From a virus, in IMG/VR virus record IMGVR_UViG_3300025592_000008, positions 1-64,000 of that record: a stretch of DNA of 64,000 bases. One strand, written 5' to 3'. The notes under the pieces were generated by a model. It made no database searches, was not told the origin of the DNA, and saw only the letters and a program-made list of their open reading frames with translations. How positions within the stretch are numbered: position 1 is the stretch's first letter; every line of letters begins with the position of its first letter. Both the position numbers and the translations under genes were made by a program. Shown one piece after another: positions 1 through 8,050 of the stretch.

Positions 1-190
1 ACCTACTGGTGTAATCGGAGCATCTGGACCTACAGGAGAAGAAGGAGTTAAGGGACCTTCCGGACCTACTGGTGTAATCGGAGCATCTGGACCTACAGGA
101 GAAGAAGGAGTTACGGGACCTTCCGGACCTACTGGTGTAATCGGAGCATCCGGTCCCTCAGGACCGACGGGGGATGAAGGAGCCCAAGGC
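1..190 (+). repeat. 63-bp direct repeats encoding collagen-like segment
   Basis: A 63-base unit (21 codons, Gly-Pro-Thr-Gly-Val-Ile-Gly type) starts at 1 and at 64 almost unchanged, with a diverged third copy from 127. It probably continues upstream of the window. In-frame repeats of this kind lengthen collagen-like fibre shafts. Confidence 0.9.
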
Positions 191-2800
191 CCAGACGGTG
201 TAATCGGACTCCCTGGAAATGATAATTCAGTTGTTAATGGAGATTTTGAAGGTAGAATAGGAACTAGACCTCAAGGGTGATCTAACAGTAGTAGTACGAC
301 AGCATGAGATACAGACTCAAATGCTTCAACAAGTGACTCATATGGGGGTACAAGAGCATTAATTTTGGCAGTTGGTGTTGACCCCGTTGTTCAATATGCG
401 TATACACTAAACAATACAAGCGAGTCGGACCATGCTTTAATACCAATATCAAGAACTGAAAAATACTTTTTCAGTTGTTACGCAAAAGGGTCGGCAAGTT
501 CTGAATTTTCGATATCTGTCCGACAATACAATAGCTCAGGGACATACTTATCAACTTTGGAGCTATTAGTAGATGGACCTTTAACATCATCTTATGTAAA
601 AAAATCCTATCAATTTGGTAATGGGGTTACTGGTTTAGGATTTAATTCAAGTTGTACGCAAATACAATTAGAATTATATGAGGGAGCTAATGAGACAAAA
701 GTGGACGATGTTAGGATTTCAAGAGAAATGACAGCTGATTCAATTACAGCAGGTACCTTACAAGGTGAATTCGTAAATGCACGAAAACTCTCTTTAGATG
801 ATTACGCAGAGGCAGATTATTTTAACTATAGAGCTTTAAATATATACGCTTACGAGACACATGCTGATTTTGGAAAATATTTCGTGAGATATGTATCAGA
901 TTGGACTTCCGGTTCCGGAAATTACTATGCTTTAATTTTAAATGGAGCTCGAGGCGGGGAGAGTGCTGGTATGGTTCGGATGGAGACCCCATCGCTGGAC
1001 TATCCGATAGGAATGATAATTACTCCAGGACTAAGAGGAGGACACCAAGTATACATAGAAGGAGCCAACTCTACTTTTTATTATAAACGATCTGTAGGTG
1101 TTAGTTCCACAACATTAGAATCATATGCAACTAACTCAACTTATAACTCCAACACTCTTTCGTTAGGTTTTGGTACTACTAGCAGTGATTTTTCGCTTGG
1201 AAAATACAATTTTGGAGGAGACGCTGATGACCTGACAGGGGCTACATCTAATAATTTGGATGGAGACGCTTTTTGAAGCTACGATGTTGAACTAAACGGC
1301 GTTTCCTACACCAACTTGGGAAGGCATACCTCTGGCGCAAGGTACTTTTGATTAAAATCTACTTTTGATTTTAGACTTTTAGCCGCGTCATCCTACGATT
1401 CTTTCCCCCCATATTTTCAAAAAGGAATTACAGCAGGACAAGTAACTATCGGAGATGATAATCTAAATGGTTCATATAAATTATATGTAACGGGTGGTGA
1501 TGTCAAAATTACTAATAAATTAAGTGCAGGTGGCGTAGGGACAATTGCTGCTGGGGTTATGGAAATTAGGGGAGATGACGGCACAACTACATCCAACAAT
1601 AACATATTTAGTGACTTTGAGCTAGTTATACACAACGATAATGCAACAGAAAACGCATTCGCTGGGATCGCTTTTAAATCAAATACTATGAATCCATCCG
1701 AGGACACTGACCAGATAGGGGCTGCAATTAGGGCTGTAAGGCACACTGATAATATGAATACCAGTTATGACAAAACTGACCTTAGATTTGCCGTTAATAA
1801 CCTTTATGATAAGGACTTATTTGACAGACTGACTATAAAGTATGATGGAAATGTCGGTGTTGGCACTACCAACCCTGGGGAGCTATTTGATGTAAGTGGG
1901 GGAAAAATAAGATGTAATTATGGAGCTATTACATCTAAATATACTTCCGACTCCGACCACTATGGGTACTTTGAAGTAAGAGATAGTTCTGATACTAGGG
2001 GGTGTTATATAGGGTGAGGTACTCCAGGGTCTTTTATAAATTTTAAACTTGAGAATGGTAATAAACTAAATATTTCTGGTGGGAACGTAGGTATAAATGT
2101 TGACGCTCCAACTAGTCAGCTTGATGTCAACGGTACTGTTAGAATGAGATCGTTCTTATACGATTCTAACAATTCAACTGCAGCTAACGATGAGTTCCTA
2201 ACCGATGATACTGGGGGAGTATTTTGGACCAGTTTATTTTTTACTGGTACCCATAAATCATGGCCATCTGATAATACAATTAACTACTACAAGGATAACA
2301 TAGAGAATTATATAGGTAAAATTGTCACTTCTAGTCCTGGTTATACAGATCGGTCAATGAATACGGGTATCTCTTCTATTGATATAATGGACACATGAAC
2401 GAATGTTGAGGTATCTTCCACAAAAATGGATAAGTCGGTTTACGGCGTTATATCTGGCATTACTAACACCAGAAAATTTGACGATGATAAAAATCTACTT
2501 GTAGACAGTGAAGGAAACTCTATGCTAAATGAGTACTTAAAAATAAACTCCTTAGGGGAGGGTGCTGTTTGGATATCAAATTATTCTGGAAATCTAGAAA
2601 ATGGGGACTATATAACTTCATCACCTATTCCTGGTATAGGCATGAAACAATCAGATGATGTACTACACAACTATACTGTTGCTAAAATAACAATGGACTG
2701 TAATTTTGATGATGATACTAAGTATAAACTAGAAGAGGTGGAGTATGATGGAGTAGTGTACATGGTAGCGTTTGTTGGTTGTACGTACCATTGTGGGTAG
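2..2800 (+). CDS. Collagen-repeat tail fibre, TGA-recoded (5' partial)
   Basis: The frame enters from outside the window and runs to TAG at 2798 only if TGA is read as Trp. Six in-frame TGA codons lie at 278, 305, 1274, 1349, 2015 and 2396. The visible N-terminus is Gly-X-Y collagen-like repeat. A Ser/Thr/Asn/Gly-rich beta-type region follows, with two phrases of the form [15 protein letters not shown] and [15 protein letters not shown], typical of phage fibre shaft ends before a C-terminal intramolecular chaperone. The last ~200 residues resemble such a chaperone region ([21 protein letters not shown]), but I cannot place catalytic residues. Role inferred: trimeric receptor-binding fibre. 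The recoded reading is strongly supported because all four standard-code pieces are in one frame with continuous fibre-like sequence. Confidence 0.9.
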
Positions 2801-2937
2801 TATTTAGGGCATAATGTCTAGGTGGGAAACAGCTATAAAATATAAAAGAAAAATACCATAAATAACCATTGCTTTTTATAATCAAACTTAATATATTAAA
2901 TATATAACACTTTCAAACTTAACCAAACTACAATAAT

Positions 2938-3162
2938 ATGAAAGATACCAAAATGCTGGAAGAAAAGATACATAAGTTAGAAGAAGAAAATAATGCTCGT
3001 GTGCAAAAGGTGCAAGAATACAACGACAATATACAGAAATTACGTGAACAAGAGAACGAAATACGTCAAGCTATTGCACAAGAAAAAGAAGTACATGACT
3101 TTACAAGAGGCAAAATAGAAAGTTTGCGGGAATTAGTAGGGACAGATGAAGAAGCTAAGTAA
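2938..3162 (+). CDS. Small coiled-coil protein of the lysis region
   Basis: 74 residues, very rich in Glu, Lys and Gln with heptad-like hydrophobic spacing, so almost wholly coiled coil. There is no signal peptide or membrane segment. It ends with TAA and overlaps the next start by 17 bases, so it is co-translated with the spanin-like genes. Function unknown; a scaffold or lysis accessory is possible. Confidence 0.7.
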   Translation: MKDTKMLEEKIHKLEEENNARVQKVQEYNDNIQKLREQENEIRQAIAQEKEVHDFTRGKIESLRELVGTDEEAK

Positions 3163-3409
3163 CCTAGCTTCACTTATAAGGGAACTGTTACACATAATTT
3201 CTTATGTAGTATTAATCTACGCTGGGTCTAAAGTATTATCTAACGATTCAGCGGAGATTAAAATTAAAAGAAATAAGATAAAACGCCTTTTAGAAAAAAG
3301 AAACAGGCTGCAAAATAAAAATAAAAAAAAATCTATTGAGAAAGAAATAAATGACATTGTTCCAGAAGATAAAGTTAAGCACTTTAACGATCTCCTTTCT
3401 AAGCTTTAG
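3146..3409 (+). CDS. Inner-membrane spanin-like or holin-like protein
   Basis: 87 residues: an N-terminal hydrophobic segment at about residues 12-30, then a highly basic helical tail rich in Lys, Arg and Asn. Its 3' end overlaps, in another frame, a small lipoprotein gene (3351-3674), the arrangement seen for Rz/Rz1 spanin pairs. The amidase gene lies downstream. I therefore suggest an inner-membrane spanin; a holin is the alternative. Assignment rests on architecture only. Confidence 0.6.
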   Translation: MKKLSNLASLIRELLHIISYVVLIYAGSKVLSNDSAEIKIKRNKIKRLLEKRNRLQNKNKKKSIEKEINDIVPEDKVKHFNDLLSKL

Positions 3410-3674
3410 TTTAGTGGGTTGTCAAGAGCTCCTAACTAAACCTACCTTAGTTGATGTAGGTAGTATAGTATTTACACCAACACAGTTTGACACTCTTTTA
3501 GTCAAGCTACAGGAGTGTGTTAATAAGGATAGTTTAATAGCTATCCAGGACTCTATAATTATTAACTACCAGGAGGTAGACAAACTACAAGTCCCCTTCT
3601 GGGAGCAACTATGGTTTAAAAAACTTTTATACACCATACTAGGTGCTGGAATAACTAAGACATTGGATAAATAA
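3351..3674 (+). CDS. Small lipoprotein, putative outer-membrane spanin
   Basis: 107 residues. The N-terminus is a lipoprotein signal: basic start, hydrophobic core and lipobox LVGC with the Cys at about residue 24. The mature part has no cysteine-rich or catalytic motif. The C-terminus ends in a second hydrophobic stretch (LLYTILGAGITKTL). The gene begins inside the preceding membrane-protein gene in a different frame, as Rz1 does within Rz. Inference: partner of the 3146 product in fusing inner and outer membranes at lysis. Confidence 0.6.
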   Translation: MTLFQKIKLSTLTISFLSFSLVGCQELLTKPTLVDVGSIVFTPTQFDTLLVKLQECVNKDSLIAIQDSIIINYQEVDKLQVPFWEQLWFKKLLYTILGAGITKTLDK

Positions 3675-3940
3675 TGAAGAGACTCGAAATACATATAGAC
3701 GCTATTTATGGTACAGACAATTTTTCTGTACAAATAGACGACCATTGTTTACAACAAACCAAAATTCTAGATAATGCATACAATAATATTGATGATGCTA
3801 ATAATGCGTCACAGGACTATATAAAAAATAAAATAGGCCTGAGGCGTCAGCTGGGTGACGAGCAGTCTTCAAAACTGTCCCCCTCCGCGTCCAAAACGGA
3901 GTGCGTGGGTTCAATTCCTACCAGGCCTGCCCAAAACTAA
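3674..3940 (+). CDS. Small protein whose 3' end runs through the UCA tRNA
   Basis: 88 codons, ATG overlapping the TAA of the lipoprotein gene. The first ~55 residues look like protein; the last ~35 codons coincide with the tRNA at 3835-3929 and carry tRNA-derived sequence. There is no stop before the tRNA, so either the ORF genuinely overlaps the tRNA or processing of the tRNA removes the 3' end of the message. Function unknown. Confidence 0.45.
   Translation: MKRLEIHIDAIYGTDNFSVQIDDHCLQQTKILDNAYNNIDDANNASQDYIKNKIGLRRQLGDEQSSKLSPSASKTECVGSIPTRPAQN
3835..3929 (+). tRNA. tRNA with UCA anticodon (UGA-decoding, Trp-like acceptor)
   Basis: A 95-nt cloverleaf. Acceptor AGGCCTG/CAGGCCT (7 bp), an extended D arm (CGTCA/TGACG, loop GCTGGG), anticodon stem GCAGT/ACTGT with loop CTTCAAA (anticodon TCA), a 26-nt variable region containing hairpin CTCCG/CGGAG, and T arm GTGGG-TTCAATT-CCTAC. 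Discriminator is G; CCA is not encoded. A1-U72, G2-C71, G3-C70, G73 and the anticodon loop (one base from the Trp loop CTCCAAA) match bacterial tRNA-Trp identity elements. The long variable arm is unlike tRNA-Trp and recalls tRNA-Sec/Ser. Because in-frame TGA codons nearby fall at Trp positions, Trp charging is the best inference. Confidence 0.85.
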
Positions 3941-3953
3941 CCTAAATTAAAAC

Positions 3954-4568
3954 ATGAAAATAATACTAACATACGTTTGAGAATTTATTAAAATCTTACT
4001 AAAGAGGACAATACCAGCTCCAGATAAAAAAGTTTCAGAAGAGGCAATAAAAAAACCATTTGTTATTGATAATGTAATTAGTGAGTTACAATGGCACGAG
4101 TCAAGAAAATGAAGTAAAAGATCGCTAGCATCTATAAATAAAATAATTGTGCACCAAGAACTTGGTGATGCCACAGTAGAGCAAGTCAATAACTACCATA
4201 TCCAACCTAATCATATCTCTCCTAACGGGTGTCCCCATTTTTGTTATCATTATGGGATATCAAAAGAAGGGGATGTATACCACTGTAATCAATTAAGTCA
4301 TACCGTATGGCAAGCTAAGGGACAAAATACATCAAGTATAGGAATAATGTTGGTTGGTGACTTTGACGGCGAGGGTCACAAAGGAACATCTAGTGGACCT
4401 TCTCAAGCACAGCTCTCGTCTCTAAAAAAATTGATAGAACACTTGCTTAATATGGATAAATTGTCTATAACTAAAGCAGACATATATGGTCACGCTGACT
4501 TCGGGAAGCCTGCATGTCCTGGGTATGTTGCTTACGATTACATAAATAAAATAAAAAACGAGGGCTAA
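3954..4568 (+). CDS. N-acetylmuramoyl-L-alanine amidase (endolysin), TGA-recoded
   Basis: 204 residues when TGA at 3978 and 4110 is read as Trp; both TGAs are in frame with the ATG at 3954. The product has amidase_2 features: the strand IIVHQ (first zinc His), a central VWQAKGQN segment, and GHADFGKPACPG (second His and Cys ligand with the usual CPG). The Trp from TGA 4110 sits in the RKWSKR segment just before the catalytic strand. It cuts the MurNAc-L-Ala bond of peptidoglycan. There is no signal peptide, so release should need a holin. It sits directly after the spanin-like genes and tRNA. Confidence 0.88.
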
Positions 4569-4571
4569 CAA

Positions 4572-5645
4572 ATGAATAAAATTGCAAGTATGAACTTGGA
4601 TGTTGTTGACTATATCATGGCAAATGAGATAGAAAAACTTGCAAGCATAGTTGAAGGATTGTCAGATAGCGTGAAAACAGCGCATATTCCAAGCTATGAA
4701 GAGCAGCAGACAAAAAACGAACGAGACTTCGCTTTAGTTTTATGGCATCCCAGAACAGGTAAATTAAATAAATTTGCTATGTACACTCCGGAGCTTGTAG
4801 AGCTGAACATGGCTTTTCTATCTGAATCTTTAGATACATTACCAGAAGAAGTTATTAAAGTTGCAGCAGCTAACTTAACAAGAGCAGCTGCTTCACATAA
4901 ATTACAAACTCCAGACGGACTTTCTAAGTACGCATCAGAAGATTATATAGACAATGTTTTTGACATTAGAGATATAAATGAAGCTGACTTTGTAAATAAA
5001 GTTGGTAACCAAGAAGTGTCTCCTTCCCTATACGCATGGGAGAAGGAAGAAAGATACCCTATTGACACACCAATTAACATAAAAAAAGCAGCATCTTACT
5101 TCGAGAAAAATCACTATAAAATGCCTGTTGATAAGAAATTAGAGTTTATATCTAATTTACAGAAAGCAGCTAGTTTAAACGAGGTATTCCTAAATAAGAC
5201 TGCAGTTGAAAAGTATGCTAGTTTAGACTCAGAAATATTTAATACTGAATTCTATAACCATGTTCAAATTAGGAAGAGCTATTTAAAAGATAATGAGGAT
5301 GAATTAAGTTCTAAGTATGATAATTTACTAAAGGAAGCTGACAGTAAAGGTGCTATTGTTTCTGCATTAACTATGTATGAGTTAGACAAAGAAGCATCCC
5401 TAACGGGTACTTATGGTAAGGGTATAGAGGACCCGTTAATGGCCACTCTAGACTTACCTAAAGTTGCTTCTATTGATGTCGACGGTACTACAGTTACCCA
5501 TGAACAGCTAAGGAGTATTCCTGATTCAGAACTTACTCCACTAGTTGGAAATGATATTATACCTGAGTTACGGGGTGAAGAGGGTTTAGACATATTAGCT
5601 TCTTTGCCAAAGCCTATTAGAGAAGAAATCACTTCCAGACTATAA
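4572..5645 (+). CDS. Virion-region protein with repeated K-x-A-S motifs
   Basis: 357 residues, family not recognised. The motif Lys-x-Ala-Ser (KIAS, KLAS, KYAS, KAAS twice, KYAS, KVAS) or close variants recurs about ten times, starting at residue 3, spaced through mostly helical sequence. The same motif family occurs in the 61321 gene, so both are probably virion or assembly proteins. It starts 4 bases after the endolysin stop and ends with TAA. Confidence 0.75.
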   Translation: MNKIASMNLDVVDYIMANEIEKLASIVEGLSDSVKTAHIPSYEEQQTKNERDFALVLWHPRTGKLNKFAMYTPELVELNMAFLSESLDTLPEEVIKVAAANLTRAAASHKLQTPDGLSKYASEDYIDNVFDIRDINEADFVNKVGNQEVSPSLYAWEKEERYPIDTPINIKKAASYFEKNHYKMPVDKKLEFISNLQKAASLNEVFLNKTAVEKYASLDSEIFNTEFYNHVQIRKSYLKDNEDELSSKYDNLLKEADSKGAIVSALTMYELDKEASLTGTYGKGIEDPLMATLDLPKVASIDVDGTTVTHEQLRSIPDSELTPLVGNDIIPELRGEEGLDILASLPKPIREEITSRL

Positions 5646-5647
5646 AA

Positions 5648-6199
5648 ATGAAAAGGTTATTAGTATACTTACTGCTGGTAACGTCGTTTTTGTTTGGTAC
5701 TGATTATATTAGAGCTAAACAGCACACAGTAAGAAGCGGTGAATCTGTTAGTAAAATATCTGAAATTTACGGAGTTTCTTGAAGTAGTGTTTACCATTTA
5801 AACAAAGAATCCTTAGGAATTAATCCCGATAAAATATTTCCTGGGGATGAAATACTTATTCCAATAGAAACAGTGCAAAACCCTATATATTATTACGTAG
5901 TAGAATTCAGGATTTTATTAGTATTGCTATCAATTTTCATAGCAGCATTTTGGTTTAAAAAAAGTACTAATTCTCCGATAGTAGTAAATAGTGTGGTAAG
6001 TAGTGACAAAAAAACATCGAGTACTTCTAAGGAAGTTGATGTACGTAAGTATTCTGTACCAAAACATATAGACATAAAGAAAGGGTCAAACCCTTACATA
6101 GAAAAGGCCACTACTAGTAGTATGGATATTAAACTTGAAAAAAGTAGGGTAGACATAAAAAAGGCTTTAAAAGATTTAAAAAAAATGAAAGGTAAATAA
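5648..6199 (+). CDS. LysM-domain membrane protein, TGA-recoded
   Basis: 183 residues with an in-frame TGA at 5780. An N-terminal signal or anchor (residues 1-23) is followed by a LysM domain (about 24-72): HTVRSGESVSKISEIYGVS, then Trp from TGA, then a second half ending FPGDEILIPI. LysM repeats normally have an aromatic or polar residue at this site, and YGVSW is common. A transmembrane segment follows at about 82-102, then a basic tail with a repeated D-I-K-K pattern. LysM binds peptidoglycan; the protein may position lysis or entry enzymes at the cell wall. Confidence 0.85.
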
Positions 6200-6202
6200 T
6201 TT

Positions 6203-7198
6203 ATGAAAGGATTAGATTGTGGGACAGGGAATTACGTAGCTGCATCAGAGGACGGTGTAAAAATACAACGAAATGCTTTTTTAACAATAGATAAAAGCCC
6301 GACTACTATTAAGTCACTAAAACGATTAAATGTGCCGTTTGTTGAGATTAATAAAAGATTGCATGTTATTGGCAAGAGCGCTTATGACTATGCACAAATA
6401 TTTGGTAATAAGGATTTAAAGAGGCCTATGTCTAAGGGACTATTAAACCCATCTGAAAGGGACGCCTTACCGGTTTTACGGGAAATTATTTCCTCACTAC
6501 TGGGGAAACCTTCTGAAGACGGAGAAGTATGTGTTTATTGTGTACCATCTAAGCCAATAGATAAAGAAACGTTAGTGGACTATCACGAAGATGTTTTATC
6601 AACCATGATTGAAAGTATAGGGTACAAAGCTAGGTCTATAAAAGAAGCAGAAGCTTTAGGATATGCTGGACTATCTGATAATAATAATAATCTAACGGGG
6701 ATATCAATATCAATGGGCGCAGGAATGGCTAATATCGCTATAATGTACCAAGGATTGGTTGCACTAACTTTTAGTGTTAGTAGGGGTGGAGATTTTATAG
6801 ATCAACACGTCTCTTTAGATACTGGAATACCTCTAGCTAAAGCTCAATTTATAAAAGAATCTAATAAAATAGACTTATCAGATAATACAATTTATGATGA
6901 AGACAATGAACGAGAGGTACACGCAATTAGAAGTTATTATCAGGTATTAATTAAATACCTCTTAGATAATATTGCTAATCAATTTGAAATAAACGAAGCT
7001 ATGCCTCATTTTCCAGAGGCAGTGCCAATAGTGATAGGTGGAGGTACGTCTATGATTAAAGGGTTTATCGAAGTATTTAAAGCTCAATTTAATCAAAAGG
7101 AATTTCCTATTAATATTAGTGAGATAAAGCTGGTAGAGGAGCCTTTAACAGCCGTGGCAAGAGGGTGTTTTATGGACGCTGCTCTGGAGGATGAATAG
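6203..7198 (+). CDS. Actin-like (ParM/MreB-type) ATPase
   Basis: 331 residues with the actin-fold signatures in order: phosphate-1 loop DCGTGN (residues 5-10), a phosphate-2 segment GAGMANIAIMYQG, and an adenosine motif VIGGGTSMIKGF near the C-terminus. Such proteins form dynamic filaments that move plasmids, or DNA or capsids of some large phages. It ends in TAG, overlapping the GTG of the next gene by one base. Placement between lysis/LysM and portal genes suggests late expression and a role in positioning progeny or packaging. Confidence 0.85.
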   Translation: MKGLDCGTGNYVAASEDGVKIQRNAFLTIDKSPTTIKSLKRLNVPFVEINKRLHVIGKSAYDYAQIFGNKDLKRPMSKGLLNPSERDALPVLREIISSLLGKPSEDGEVCVYCVPSKPIDKETLVDYHEDVLSTMIESIGYKARSIKEAEALGYAGLSDNNNNLTGISISMGAGMANIAIMYQGLVALTFSVSRGGDFIDQHVSLDTGIPLAKAQFIKESNKIDLSDNTIYDEDNEREVHAIRSYYQVLIKYLLDNIANQFEINEAMPHFPEAVPIVIGGGTSMIKGFIEVFKAQFNQKEFPINISEIKLVEEPLTAVARGCFMDAALEDE

Positions 7199-7554
7199 TG
7201 AACGTTGACCATTCTTTTATGTTAGTAAAGTATGCCGAAGGCAAAAAAGAAAAAAGATTTAGCCTGCCCGACCCAGTAAAAAGTTTAGTAGCTGGAGGCT
7301 TAGCTGGTATATCAAGTCTTCCGATTCTTTACCCTCTAGATGCATCTATCACAAATAAACAGGTAGAGGGAGCAAGGAATGTGGGCAATTCAGTTAGAAA
7401 AAACTTTTTTAAAAAACATTACAGCGGTATAGGATTAAAAGCTTTAAAGATAGCTCCTGCTATGGCAATAGCTCTCACAATGAACCCAATTTATAAAAAG
7501 TTTCTTGATAAACATATAGGCACTACTGACCCAATTTTAGAAAGCAATGAATAA
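7198..7554 (+). CDS. Small protein with a glycine-rich hydrophobic segment
   Basis: 118 residues, GTG start overlapping the previous TAG. It begins with LVKYAEGKKEK, then a hydrophobic GGLAGISSLPILYPLD segment at about residues 32-47 and a second half with YSGIGLKALKIAPAMAIAL. Order and wording recall one repeat of the mitochondrial carrier family, but with one copy and no phage precedent I know, I treat this as unassigned. Its 3' end overlaps the next gene by 8 bases. Confidence 0.65.
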   Translation: MNVDHSFMLVKYAEGKKEKRFSLPDPVKSLVAGGLAGISSLPILYPLDASITNKQVEGARNVGNSVRKNFFKKHYSGIGLKALKIAPAMAIALTMNPIYKKFLDKHIGTTDPILESNE

Positions 7555-8029
7555 CTTAGAACAGACACTTGAAAACAGGGAAGTACTGGAACCAGAAACT
7601 CTTATGAGTTTGGATCCGAGAATGACAGACAAAGAAAGACAACTTTTACAAGTGAAACACTTACTACTTCACTCAAAAGCACCTTACTTAGACATGGATG
7701 TATTCGAAAATGTAGTCTTAGTTTTAAATGGAATTAGCCCTGACATCGGTAAACGTGAGGGTTCTACTCCTGAGTTAGTGTGGAAAGCAATAGATAAGAT
7801 AAAACAAATTTATCCCGAATTTAAACTTTCTCATGAAGTTAAAATGTATATAAAATATATTTTTAATGATCGTGGGTACATGTTTTATCCACCTAACGTC
7901 GGAATAGAACCTAATAGAGATTACGAACAGGTAAAGAGTCTTGCAGAGAAAGGACCGTTCCCTTTAAATGAAGATTACTTAGGTATACAAGCCATGAGGT
8001 ATTTAAAGATACGAGAGTATCTAGTTTAA
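7547..8029 (+). CDS. Unassigned protein upstream of portal
   Basis: 160 residues, mixed helical, acidic N-terminus, no signal peptide or recognisable motif. It overlaps the preceding gene by 8 bases and ends 21 bases before the portal start. Position suggests a head or packaging accessory, by inference only. Confidence 0.7.
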   Translation: MNNLEQTLENREVLEPETLMSLDPRMTDKERQLLQVKHLLLHSKAPYLDMDVFENVVLVLNGISPDIGKREGSTPELVWKAIDKIKQIYPEFKLSHEVKMYIKYIFNDRGYMFYPPNVGIEPNRDYEQVKSLAEKGPFPLNEDYLGIQAMRYLKIREYLV

Positions 8030-8050
8030 ACATTACTAGGGAGAAACAAC

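Noticed and set aside
1417-1746. Minus ORF opposite the fibre gene
   Set aside because: Shadow of the fibre frame with low-complexity hydrophobic content.
3835-3929. A true selenocysteine system
   Set aside because: TGA sites fall at Trp positions in structural proteins, and no SECIS-like hairpin or Sel gene was seen in the window.
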